Shown here: one piece after another, positions 20,006 through 54,239 of the stretch
Numbering within the stretch: the stretch's first letter is position 1
How the letters are laid out: each line of letters begins with the position of its first letter
Assembly: GCA_029224185.1 (NCBI GenBank)
Contig: CM055188.1
Location: forward strand, 28,316,914 to 28,380,913
Source of the DNA: Karalla daura
Taxonomy: Eukaryota > Chordata > Actinopteri > Chaetodontiformes > Leiognathidae
Length of the DNA stretch: 64,000 nt
Reading direction: 5' to 3'
Translations under genes and position numbers: made by a program
The notes under the pieces: generated by a model
Told to the model about the DNA's origin: nothing
Databases searched by the model: none
The model's input: only the letters and a program-made list of their open reading frames with translations

Positions 20006-22989
20006 TTACATTTCTCCTTACTCCCTTTTCAGTTATGCATCTTACATTCATTCTGTCCATAGCATTTAATACTCATTCTTAGTCCTGGCTGAACTTCTCT
20101 GTGTTCATGCACAGCTGCTCTATGTGCGCTGAATGACCCGAATTGTCTGTTGATGCTGTTGCAGCCTTCCAATCTGATTTGCTCTTCGACAGACCATTGT
20201 CTGTGTTTTTTTCCCCCTAGCAGAACATTGTGTGTCCAGGACAGACAGAGATGGAGCATTGTAGCAGACAATGACCTCGCCTCCAGACTGCGATGGCCGA
20301 ACTAGCCAAACGGCAATACCGAGGGTACAGAGCATGCATGGGAACTCCTCCAAGCCTGGAAATCGTTGAGAGAGCAGCAGAGAAAGTGCTGCCAGCTTAC
20401 CAAAGCCGTCTTCCTATGTAGGAGGTGGTGAAACTAAAATGTTTAAAATCTGAAACACATTTTGCTTTGTTATTCTTGACCTGACCCGCTCTTACCAATT
20501 CTCATCTACACACTTTGTAGTAAATGTAAATGAGTCTATAATCTCTAATCAACATGTATTTTTCTGTCTATTGATCTGTTGAAGCTGCTTTGCGCCTCAA
20601 CTGTTTTCCGGTTGTTTGCAAATTGCACCATTCACTCACAGCTAGGGGCGATTTAGAGCAGATGATACTGATTTAGAGAACATTTGAGAGTAAAAAGGTA
20701 AAAGAAAAGCTATGCATACCGTGAAAAAAGCTATGCTGAAAGGAGAAAATACGGCCTCCACATAGAGACGCACCAAGTCTGACTCAAACCCATGACATTC
20801 ATGTTGTGAGGCTTAACTGGTCCCTCACACTGCCCACATTGAATGGTATCTAATCCAAGTAAATCCATGTGTTGATAAATTCTTTAATAATCTGTGGTAA
20901 AAAAAAAAAGAAAGAAAAAAAGGTCAAGTGGAAAGTATAGTGAATGAGTTGGAGTCACGTTTGACTGGAACCGTGAACGCCCATGGCTCATCACTGTCTA
21001 TTATTTACGTTGAACATAAATATTTCTCACACCCCGTGGCTTTGAAAACCGGCCTGTCTCTCCATCCATTCACTTCCCACAGAACAGAAACAGGCCGCAC
21101 TGCGGGGCTGTTGCCATACGGCCCAGTTTCAAAGCCAAAACTCTGATGCCAACCTACGGATGGGGCTGCGAGCCAAAAGCTTTAGGACTTCTCCTGCAGA
21201 GAGGAGAGAGGAGAGAGCCGGAGTGGGGGGAGGGTGGGTTGGGGTTGGATTTCTGCTGTCTAAGAGCTGCAGGATTTTCCAGCCAGTTCTCACACTTTTT
21301 CCTCCTGACTGCTACAAAAACCTGAGCACGGAAAGCAATCCTTTGTTGTAACACAGCACTTTCTGGCCAGCTGGCTCAGTGGTCGAGGGTGCAGTGCGTC
21401 AAACTGGCCCCAGACAGCAGGACCGCAGCAGTTCTGGTCTCCAGTAGGTGGAGCCACAGATGCTGCCTGACAGAAGGTTCCAGGTTGTTCCTGGAGGGAA
21501 TCTGAGAAAGCAGCACCTCCAAAAACAGAAATGTGCATTTTGATAGTATACTGGATAAATCAGTACATCTTGTACCAAACTGATTATACATTACTGTTGA
21601 TGGCACTTAATGGTCAGGCAAACATGATGAGTCCAGCAGGAGAGCTTCCTACTATTTGTTTCATTTTGATTTATTTGCTACTTTCTGAATGTATATCAAA
21701 AGGAAAATATCTTGCATATATTTATATATTTACAGACATATTTGGTAGCCTCATACTACAGTGATTTTCTACTCATCATACCTTAATTCAAAAGCAAATA
21801 TTCACTAGTGAAAATGCAAATAGTTTACAGCCATCCTCATGAGGTCTTTGATATGAAAAACACAAAATAGGAACCTACCACCAAGAGATGATTTTGTGGC
21901 ATCCTGTCCCTTAATATGAAGTAAATCCACACTAAAAATTCATGTTTGAACCTGTTAAAGAGGTCATCACTTCATAATAGGAGAGTTAGAATGAAGATTG
22001 TCTTTTATTTTAGTTCAAACTATGAGAGGGCCAAAGATATACAGCAAGTAAAAGTATCATCACATCCTCATTGATATGCATTACATTACATATGCTTTGT
22101 TTATTGAAATGGAAAATAAAAACAGATAAATATGGGCAGGGACAGTGTGTGATGTGTAAAATATGAGTGTGACATAAACTACATTGCCCTTCATTACCAA
22201 AACAAATTGCATGTACCCATCCTCCCACTCAGATACGAAAGTAAATGAGCATACATGTCAATGTTAATGCCATTTTACAATGTCATTGTACAATGTCAAT
22301 GTATGCACTCCTGATTCTTCGTCCGTACCTGATCTGATTACTCCTCTGATTCTGTCTCAGACATCTAAGGCTAAATGTGAATACACCCCATAGTTGTATT
22401 GCTCCAGTTATCACTTAGTTTGGGAGCCAGAAGCTAAACTCTGTTGCTGAATAAGTCAGATTACCCTTTATGTGAGTGGCAGGCAGGACAGCTGGTCAGC
22501 CTAAAGCATCCATACAGTTGCCAGATATCTGTATTAACACGGACAGTCATTTTCTCGCATTTAAAACAGGATTATGCATGGACATCTGAGGCATTTCTGA
22601 TTATACTAATGCTCCACAGCTTCTGTTGAAGCTATGAAATATAACATCATAAAAGTAATGATGTGTTTATTCTCCTAAAGAATTACAAACCATTTCATCT
22701 GCGAAATTAAAAAAAAGGCACATTTCAATCGAGCATCTGAGAGTGGCGTAATATTTCATAACAACAACATGACAGCATGGTTTAGTGATGAGTTTCTCCC
22801 CATACTCATGGGGGAGGAGGACACCAGGCGGAACACACACGCTGGTCTCAGATCTTCGTCTATAAATTGATCACAACAGATTAAAGAAAAGATAACAAAC
22901 CTGGACAGAGCTGGTCTGGCCCGGGAGCAGAAGAGGAGCCCGGGTGTTGATCTCTGGAGGAGGAATCTGGCGCACACTAGTGCTGCCAT
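17855..22989 (-). CDS. ndufaf3: NADH dehydrogenase complex I assembly factor 3
   Basis: Five minus-strand exons, 22901-22989, 19173-19368, 19001-19067, 18585-18685 and 17855-17962, join in frame to 186 aa (human 184). The N-terminus (MAALVCARFLLQRSTPG...) is rich in Arg, Leu and Ser without acids, as expected of a mitochondrial presequence. Next come SDDELYQRT, IHSYSPEGFNIDGNKVFGPC, ILQWNVGSAKDITEESVSLF, EILVLGTGARLERID, KKKGIAVEIQDTPNACATFN and AAAGLIPP, all strong matches to NDUFAF3. The protein works with NDUFAF4 at the inner membrane in early assembly of the complex I Q-module. Intron 1 (3.5 kb) is filled with repeats. The gene is head to head with nckipsd, so the two may share a promoter region. 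Confidence 0.97.
18110..18300 (+). repeat. Acidic-core dispersed repeat, copy G (divergent)
   Basis: In ndufaf3 intron 4 the plus strand reads atgtttgagccagaaccaga then aataagtcagatgctgag, matching the start of the acidic core (MFEPEPE; compare MLEPGSDE in copy A). It is short and the weakest member of the set. Confidence 0.4.
19480..19640 (-). repeat. Acidic-core dispersed repeat, partial copy I
   Basis: Contains ggttgccaaataagcatgaa and ccagatctgtgcag, parallel to copy D (44430-44465) and, inverted, to copy E (35100-35140). It also has gcatttctgattaaatta, as in copy B. The acidic core itself is not present. Confidence 0.4.
19890..20006 (+). repeat. Fish repeat tail with (CTAT)n
   Basis: ttccttcaggatcgataaag followed by about 21 copies of CTAT. 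Endings of this form (ttcgggatcaataaagt + CTAT) are the familiar 3' end of a very common fish interspersed repeat. Confidence 0.75.
20610..20830. repeat. Degraded fish interspersed repeat
   Basis: Carries cattcactcacagctagggg...atttagag and, further on, cacatagagacgcaccaagt, tctgactcaaacccatgaca and gttgtgaggct. These are the landmarks of a widespread fish repeat whose better copy lies at 43240-43470. Confidence 0.5.
22040..22670 (-). repeat. Acidic-core dispersed repeat, copy B
   Basis: The longest copy, in ndufaf3 intron 1. Reading the minus strand, it runs from the segment around 22640-22570 (shared with copies A and E) through aactggagcaatacaacta and the core agaatcagaggag to the end word, seen on the plus strand as catcacatcctcatt, shared with copy F. 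Its frame is broken by stops. Confidence 0.6.
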
Positions 22990-23300
22990 GTTGACGGAGG
23001 GCACCAACAGTACCCGGCGTCACACAGGGGGACACTATTCAGTGTGACACCTGCAGCAAGTTCCGGGGTTGTGTAAGGCTCGTGGACGTTAGTCACGTGT
23101 TGTATCAAGCTGTACAGGGCCGGTATCTTCAGTACTGTAGTGTTATATATTTGTCATCATTACTTGTATTCCTTGAATACGTTTGCGCTATAGTCTTGAT
23201 AACGTTTAGAAGAAGAGATAACTATAAGTTATAATAAGCAGAACCTTCCAGATGCATGTAATTTCTTTATTTCGTCTTCAGATGGTGATTCATATTTAGC

Positions 23301-23384
<84 letters not shown>

Positions 23385-23385
23385 C

Positions 23386-23440
<55 letters not shown>

Positions 23441-23960
23441 CAGATAGACCCCAAAGTGTCTCTAGATTTTCTTACTTATAAAGCTACAGCAACGAACCAA
23501 AAACAAAATACTAGGTGATTAAAAGCAGGTCCTCGCACCCATTTACAAAGAATAGGTCGTAATACAACTTTAAAATTACGTTATTCACTATGTTTCACGG
23601 CTGAATGACTCAGTACTTTGCATACTCTGATCGTTTGGCGACTCAGAGTTTGATTAGTATGCCTGGTAGTTTTTATAGACGCCTGTAGATCGACGTCTCT
23701 GAATTCGATTATTCCGCCTGTGGGGGCGTGTCCACGGCTCAACGGCGCCTCTTGCGGCAGCAACGGGCGCAGCAGTCCCAGGTCAGATGATTGTAAACAG
23801 ACAGCGCAGATCCACCGGGGCCATGCCTTCATAGCCTTTTCTCTAAATCCTCCTCTTTTCTTCTCGACGCAGCAGACATCTCCGTACTCGGAGGGAGACG
23901 CCCGATCGTGTCACTCAGTCTCGGTTGATCTCGGCGAGGAAACACCCCCTGGAGTTCAGC
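22990..23960. promoter_or_regulatory. Divergent ndufaf3-nckipsd intergenic/promoter region
   Basis: About 970 bp separate the two start codons. Both gene-proximal ends are GC-richer: on the nckipsd side 23710-23960 includes gggggcgtg and gcgcctcttgcggcag, and on the ndufaf3 side gaggagcccgggtgttg lies just inside exon 1. Between them is a long GATA microsatellite. No TATA box is obvious on either side, which fits CpG-type housekeeping promoters. Confidence 0.55.
23303..23449 (+). repeat. (GATA)n microsatellite, about 36 copies
   Basis: Nearly perfect GATA repeat with two GACA variants, ending gatagaccccaaagtgtctc. That ending is the inverted form of the common fish repeat tail seen at 19890, so this is probably the same element type inserted the other way round. 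Confidence 0.95.
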
Positions 23961-38485
<14,525 letters not shown>

Positions 38486-40815
38486 ACACATCAGTATCAC
38501 GCTCGCTGTAGTCGGCTCCACTGCAGGGAGGCAACGTAAAGAAAAAAAAACACGAAAGAAGAAGAGCTGAGGAGTTCTGTGCCGGCCTGAGGTCCTGCCA
38601 GTGCTTCCTCAGACTTGTAGTCCAGATCTGCAGCTTGAACACGATGTTGTTTTCAGACAGACCATCTTCTCCTCCGCAGCTGTTCCCTTCTCATTGGAAC
38701 TAAAGGCGAGGCTTGTTTTGTTTTGTTGTTCGTGAAGGGAAAACGATCAGGAGAATAAAAGCAGAGGTTTAGTCGCGAGAGGAGATTAAAACGCCAAATG
38801 TTGTTAAGCAGTGAATCTTTAGCAATAATTACGGCTGTGCCCACAAATTTACACGCTCCTGGCAAGTTCACTGTGGTCCCACCACTCCTGCTGTCAGTCT
38901 GGAGTTTGTTCAGAGCAGTTTTGTTCCCAGAAGCTTTTTGCAGATAGAGGCTGAAAACATTGTAGTTTTTCTCATTATTAACACAAACCCTGGATTTCCA
39001 TTTCTTTAGTCCACTTTGCTAATCCTGCAGGTTCTTTGACTGAATCAAATCAGAATCAGGTTTTATTGGTTGAGTATACTTGCATATTCAAGTAATTTGA
39101 CTTTGGCAGACGTTAGCTCTCTAAACATACAACAAAGTGCTAAATATAAATGTGCAATCTGTGGAGAAACTCCACTTCAACCTGTGTTTCTAGCACCAGA
39201 CCTGACATTCACAACTAGCCCAAGAAAACTTCTGGGCAGTCAGAGCAATTAGGATGACTTGAATCCTAAGTAATAATAATAGTAATAATTTGTAAAGCAC
39301 CTCTCAAAACCCACTTTTATTAAAACTTTAAAAAAAGCAAAATACAATACAGTTTTGAGATACTAAATGGCTCTCTCTAACCACTTCCATTATTAATATT
39401 ATTATTAATAGTAGACAAATTGCTATTTTCTGATCACCGATCAGCAATGTTTAAAAGCAGATAATATGTATTTTAATATTGGTGTGTTTGTGTCTATGTG
39501 AGTGGAGCTGAGAGAAAGCTGTTCGATAGTTTTGGTTTAACTCGCCTCAAAAATAAAAACAACAGGTTGCCTCGAACGCACCATGAGATCAGTAGATAAG
39601 GTTTGTTTCTCATAAAAGAATCAGCCGATCCCATAGAATCAGTGCTGATCGATCAACTGGTGAACCCCTAATTATTATTATTATTATCATTATTATTGTT
39701 ATCCCAATCTAGCAGGTGATACCCAGTCCTTTGAAGATATAATAATTATTAATATAATAATTATTATTATTATTATAAGTTCCAATTCTTCCAGCAGTGT
39801 GGAAATTTTTGCGTACAGCTTCAAAATCTTTCATCTTCTAACTGCAAGTGTTTGCAGTATTTGGAAGTTAAACAAACAAATTAATTGTGGCCAAAACTGT
39901 TTTTTTTCATCAAACATGTTTTGAACAAATTCAGACTTGGAGTGAGAGGTTTTGTTGGAGTATTGTTATGTTTGAACCGTGCCATTATCGAGATATTTAC
40001 TGAGGAAACTCTGACACTTTATGAGACTCCCTGTCAGTGGGACCAAACTACTGTGATACTGAGAGCATTACCTTCTAACAGAGTATAATTCTCTTAAAAC
40101 TGACTTATTCTCTTACTCACCCCATCCTTCATTATAATTAAAAGTCGAGCAAGTTTACTGTTCTAGTGAAGGAAGCACATGCCGACTGGTGTTATAGTTA
40201 ACGTCGCTGCTACACGTCGGGTCTCTCCTGTGGCTCACTCCGGTACTTTGCTCTCTGCTTTTTCCAAACCCTTCAAGTCGATAACTCTGTGCTTACATAT
40301 GCAAACCTTCTCAGGCGTCAGAAGCCTGTTTAACATTAGTGTCAGACTGAGCTGTGCTGCAGTAAGGCTCTATAGCATCTTATAATATCGCTGTAATATC
40401 CTGAGTCCTGGCTGATGTGCGGCTCCACGGAGGGTAAACGCGTTCTGCACTTATCGTCTCAGATATTAAATCGCTCAGTGTTGTTGTTGTTTTCCAGTTA
40501 TTACCAGATGCTCCTGCTGAAGATCAAGGCAAGGGATGGGAAATACAGGGCATTGCTTTCTTCCTTTTGTGGTTTTGATAATTTAACAGCAAGGTGTACC
40601 TTTTCTCATTCTTCCTCATGATGTAGTGATTGATGTTCATCCGTCTTACACCTCAATTTATCTTTTTCTATCCCTGGCGTGATTTCCCTGTCTGGATGTC
40701 TTTCTGAGATGGGAGGCACAATCCAGAGGCGATATTCACGTCTAACGGTCATTCATTCATGTATTATTTGTGTGTTTGTTTACAGTGTGTGTTTGTGTGT
40801 ATGAGAGAGACAGAA

Positions 40816-40849
<34 letters not shown>

Positions 40850-42469
40850 GTGAGTGTCTTCTTTCCATGATTAACATTGTCTGCGGAAGTGCTAGGACTG
40901 TGTTTTGACAAAACTAATAAAGCTATATTTTAACATTGGAAGTGGTGGGATTGTTTATTCAGACCAATGGTATCTCATGAGGAAGCTCAAAAGAAACATA
41001 TTAAGGACATTGTCAGTCACCTGCTGGTTCTACTCCATCAGCCAGAAAAACAGGACCCACCTGCACTCACAGTCGGCTCAGACTACCTCAGACTCCTGAT
41101 CAGAGCTATTTCCTCCAGAATCCTATAGGAACCTTCACATGCCCTCTCCCAGTCAGTAACGAAGATGTGGAAGATATTGTGGATATTGCATCATTTTTCT
41201 ACTCTAATCAACAATCTACCTCACAATCATGTTTGCATGTTATGTAAATACTGACGGCACACACTGGAGCCCTGCCCCACCACACCCACCTACTGGTCAT
41301 CACCTCCAGGACCTGACATGCATGTACATCTGTATGAGCGGATTATTTTAAGTACTAACCTGTTTTGTACTGTTCCGTGCTATCAACTTGTGTCACCTAT
41401 CTTGCCCATTTTAACATCGGCAATCAAGAGTCTTAATGGCTGTCAGATAAAGTTTCATAGGTACTTGGTGATAAATGTAATTCTGATCTGACTCCTGATC
41501 TTATTTACAGATGTTCCTATTCTGTGCACTAGTTTGAAGCTGCATTCACTTCTCATTCATGTCATTTTAAAGTCATTGCAAATTTGCACTTGTATACAAA
41601 CTGCTTTTATCCATTATTCTAATGTAATACTTTTGTTGTGTCCATGTCACTCAGCTGTGTTTTGTCATCATGTTGTAGGTTCGCTCTAGTAGTGCTTAAA
41701 TAAGCAGGAAAAAATGTAATCGAATTAAGACAGTCAACACAAACAAACACGTATACACAGCAACAACTACTATCTTTTCATATGGACTGCCTGCAAAGGT
41801 TGCCTTTTGCATGAATGATTTTTGAATAGCTTCTTATGACCGTAAAAAAAAAAAAACTGCAACAGAGACCTCTTACCCCACAAACAAACTTTTTTAAACA
41901 TTTCATTCTTATTTTGTAACTCATATTTTGAACAATTCAGGAGATTGATCTGCATATTTATTTATGTTTTTAAATTTTCTATATTCTTATACATTATGTG
42001 TTATTATATGTAGAAGCATTTGCTGTCACAACACAATTTCCCCCAGGTATTAATTAAATATTCTGGGTTATGCTGTTGATTACTCAGCACTTTGGTCAAC
42101 AACTGCTTTAAATGTGTTTGATAAATAAGTTTGATTTGATACAACATAGAGTAATAGCTTATTCCTAAGTAATTCATTTCTGTTTTGTTAGAAATAGAAG
42201 TAGTATTATAATATTTATCAATATCAACATTATTATTGTTATAATACAACAGTATTATTGTGTGCCACATGGACCTCCTCTTTTAAATGCCAAAAAAGAA
42301 GCTTGAATCAAAGCTAAATGTCACTGTTGTCATCTTTGGATTTCAAAAGTGATTGTAAAAAAATCACCGAAATTTCAAATATCACATTATCGCACAGTGT
42401 ACTACATCGTTTATTCCGTATGAATCATATTTGTTGAGATTTTAAATGTTTTTTAACGAACGCTGTGAC
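38486..42469. other. nckipsd 3' UTR and intergenic space before slc25a20
   Basis: The nckipsd 3' UTR probably ends near the AATAAA at 38754. Beyond it is AT-rich sequence with AAT/TAT repeats (39660-39780), a common fish repeat remnant at 39045-39140 (aatcaggttttattggttga), a GA tract (40803-40850) and an unexplained coding-like fragment at 40957-41127. No gene is recognised. Confidence 0.6.
38754..38759 (+). terminator. Poly(A) signal of nckipsd (AATAAA)
   Basis: First canonical AATAAA, 269 bases after the stop. Later AATAAA copies (for example near 40906) would allow longer 3' UTRs. Confidence 0.6.
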
Positions 42470-42744
42470 CGTTTCGACCCGGACGCTACACTGAAGCGCA
42501 CCGGAGCAGCGAGGTGTTGCAGTCAAACCGGTCCGTGTAGAAAACTGGGTGAAAGGTCTGAGCAGCAGCAGCAGCAGCAGTAGCAGTGACAACTAGAAAC
42601 ACCTCAGAGCCGCAGCCGAGCCGGTAAGGGCTGTTCTTCTGCTCGTCTGGTTTCTGCATAGTGGCTGGTTTCCGTGACAGTTTGTTTTGTCTCCGCCGCG
42701 AAGTTTATTTTATTTTGTCTTTCTCGTGCAGACCAGGAAGGAAA
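42470..42744 (+). promoter_or_regulatory. slc25a20 promoter, 5' UTR exon and 5' UTR intron
   Basis: A CpG-rich stretch (42470-42623) with a short (CAG)n at 42563-42580 ends in a good donor, gccg|gtaagg at 42624. The acceptor ttctcgtgcag lies at 42731. The start codon is therefore 13 bases into the second exon, with the leader AGGAAGGAAA just before ATG. A 108-nt intron in the 5' UTR is inferred from the two splice sites and the absence of a useful upstream ATG in frame. Confidence 0.6.
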
Positions 42745-51911
<9,167 letters not shown>

Positions 51912-52520
51912 TGACGGACAGACCCGCCAGGCTTTCACTTTCTGTGTGAACCAATCGCAGACCTCCGGAGTCATGGGCAGCAGAACACTCGGCCAGTCAG
52001 AGGACACCAACAGATTTTAGCCATTTTCCAATAATATACTTGATTGTGTTGGAGACGCTGTGGAAAGTTTTGTGAGCAGGTGTTTCACTGGGAGCTGAGG
52101 TGTTGTGAAGTCTGCACGTGTGCTAGTACACACACACACATACATATATATAATATAAACACACACACACACACACACAAAGTCGAATGTTCTCACTCCT
52201 TTTTGTCTAACTGTTTTTTTTTTAAAACCGTGTTGTTTTTATACAAGAAAAGGAGTGACTTGAACATATCGTGCCTTACCTTTTCTTACTAGGTGTACGT
52301 ATCAGGGAAAAGGTGCATTTAATCGTGCTGTGTGTGTCGTCAGTGTCTCAGAAAAACACACACACGCGCACACACACACACACACACACATGCGTTTCAG
52401 ACTGTCTGCTGCTGTCTCCTGTGTGGACCCGCTAACCACGCTCTACGGTCATTGTAATGTGAAATCTTGAAAGTAGCAATGAGATTGATTGAAAACTATG
52501 TCAGCATGTATAGAAATAAT

Positions 52521-52526
52521 AATAAA
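52521..52526 (+). terminator. Poly(A) signal of slc25a20 (AATAAA)
   Basis: AATAAA about 610 bases after the stop, followed by a T-rich stretch (tttttattcgtcctggctct). Confidence 0.6.
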
Positions 52527-53119
52527 AGAAAAAACAGAATTGATATGTACATTTTTATTCGTCCTGGCTCTTTTTTTTTTGGTCTAAAAATGTGTTTTTA
52601 ATCATTTGTAGCGCTTGTTATTGTTATTTAAAAGCAAGAAGAGTCATAAACTGAGTGTGTGATGAAGACATAGAATGTGATTAATGAAAACATGCTCTAC
52701 TAACTATAAATGTTCAGTTATAATATTATAATTGGGTTAGATTAGTTTTGGCTTTATTGCTATTATACGTATTACAGATACTTGCTGCAGGTTGGTATTC
52801 AACCAGAGGTGGAAGGGAAAAAAAGCATTAACGCCAAATGTTTACGTTGTAAGTTAGTAAAAAGTACAATAAAGAAAACAGAATATTTACTTGTTATGTG
52901 TTGTGAAAAGTTAAGAAGAAACTGAAGATTTGTCTGTGTACTAAAGATTGTCAGACCTCAACAGCTGAGGAACTTTTCATCTAAATCTTTTTTTCTGAGC
53001 ATATGAAGCTTAATTTTATGCCATATTTGTATTCATATCTTTTTAACAGTTATCTAGAATGGTTATCCTTATTCTCAGGTATTAGAATAGACGCTACAGA
53101 TCATTTGTTTCAGCATTTG

Positions 53120-53360
53120 TCTCAGATGCAACTTAACAAACTCTCCACACAAAGCTGTTTTTAGGTGTGGGAATGTCATGGTCATTTCAGCCTCACCTGC
53201 CACCGACCTGATGATTTATCAGATCTGAGCTTTTGTTTCCTAAACGATGCAGCTATGCAGCATGGACACATCCAGCGAGTCTGACGAGGAGTCAGACGAG
53301 GAGTCAAAGACAGAGGGAGAACCTGAGGCAAAAACGCAGAAATTTCACCAGAAACTTCAC
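53120..53360 (+). repeat. Acidic-core dispersed repeat, copy H
   Basis: Plus orientation, intergenic. Begins near 53159 with tttttaggtgtgggaatgtc, the reverse complement of the end word of copies C and D, and continues into an open frame, MDTSSESDEESDEESKTEGE, then KFHQKLH. The last word aligns with TFHRKLH of copy D, so similarity extends beyond the acidic run. Confidence 0.65.
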
Positions 53361-53959
53361 TGCAGAAAGTTTCCACTTCTGAGTCATGCGCCTTTTTCTT
53401 TCTTTTTTACTCTTTAACACAGTATGAAACTTTGTTTTTATGTTTTCATTGTTTGTATTCTCTTCATTGTTTCATTGCTTTTTTTAATGTAGAGCACTTT
53501 GTGTCTACAGAGGTTGCTTTTAAAGTACTTTATATAAAAATCTTCTCTTTCTTCTTCTTCTTCTTCTTCTTCTTCTTATTATTATTATTAACATTGTCAT
53601 TATATTGGGAGGTGGTATGTTTGTGTCAAAGTTGTATTTATGTCACAACAGTCCAACCTTTAAAACAGTTTTTTTCAACATCCAAAATAAAAAAAAACAC
53701 GATTGAGGACATGATCATGTTTGGGACTGGCGGTAGTTACACAACAAATCCGAGGTAAACGTGTTCTTTTACCAGCTGGCTCACCTTTATAACATCATTG
53801 AGCTCACCTGTTCACTGTGAGGCAAAGTGACTTTCATCGTTAACCCATTAAAGATCGGAAACGATTTTTTTGTTTGTTTGTTTTATCAAATGCCTTCATC
53901 ACAGCTGTCTCTCTCTCTCTCTCTCTCTCTCTGTCACTGTTGTTTTGCTTTGCCAAATC

Positions 53960-54239
53960 ATCAAGTTCTGAGGCGTAATCCATCGGACAGCCTTTAATTA
54001 CACGCAGTGCCAAAAGTCCCGGTCGATACTTTCCGACAGGCTGTTCCAGATAAAGGAATCAATAAAGCTGCCGAGGGAGGAGCCGGGGCGTTGTTGCCCC
54101 GGCGATGAAGGCCCGGCTCCTCAAAGCTGTGGAGCAATCTGACGCTGGAGTTTCACGTTCGGAAACTCGATCACCTGGTTTTCTGAGATCTTAACGTCCG
54201 ACTCTGACCCCTGACCTCTGACCTCTGACCTCTGGCACC
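53960..54239 (+). promoter_or_regulatory. prkar2a promoter/5' UTR region
   Basis: GC-rich from about 54060. It contains two competing inverted repeats (54083-54089 with 54096-54102, and 54077-54087 with 54112-54122) and a four-unit DR1 array at 54205-54231 ending eight bases before ATG. The transcription start is not visible, so either part may be promoter or leader. Confidence 0.55.
54205..54231 (-). promoter_or_regulatory. Four nuclear-receptor half-sites with 1-bp spacing (DR1 array)
   Basis: TGACCC, TGACCT, TGACCT and TGACCT follow one another with a single C between them. On the minus strand this is AGGTCA-G-AGGTCA-G-AGGTCA-G-GGGTCA. Direct repeats of AGGTCA spaced by one base are the recognition form of PPAR-RXR, HNF4 and RXR homodimers. 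The site match is exact; function is unknown. Confidence 0.6.

Larger units (their letters stand above)
51912..53959. other. slc25a20 3' UTR and intergenic space before prkar2a
   Basis: The slc25a20 3' UTR with CA runs (52128-52180, 52360-52390) ends near AATAAA at 52521. The remainder holds acidic-core repeat copy H, a CTT/ATT simple repeat (53560-53590) and AT-rich unique sequence. Open frames are not gene-like. Confidence 0.65.

Noticed and set aside
19920..20006. Regular 4-bp repeats considered as a CRISPR-like array (also 23303-23449)
   Set aside because: They are uninterrupted tetranucleotide microsatellites without spacers, in a vertebrate genome.
21360..21450. ctggctcagtggtcgagggt considered as a tRNA or tRNA-SINE A box
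   Set aside because: No B box at proper distance and no pairing stems.
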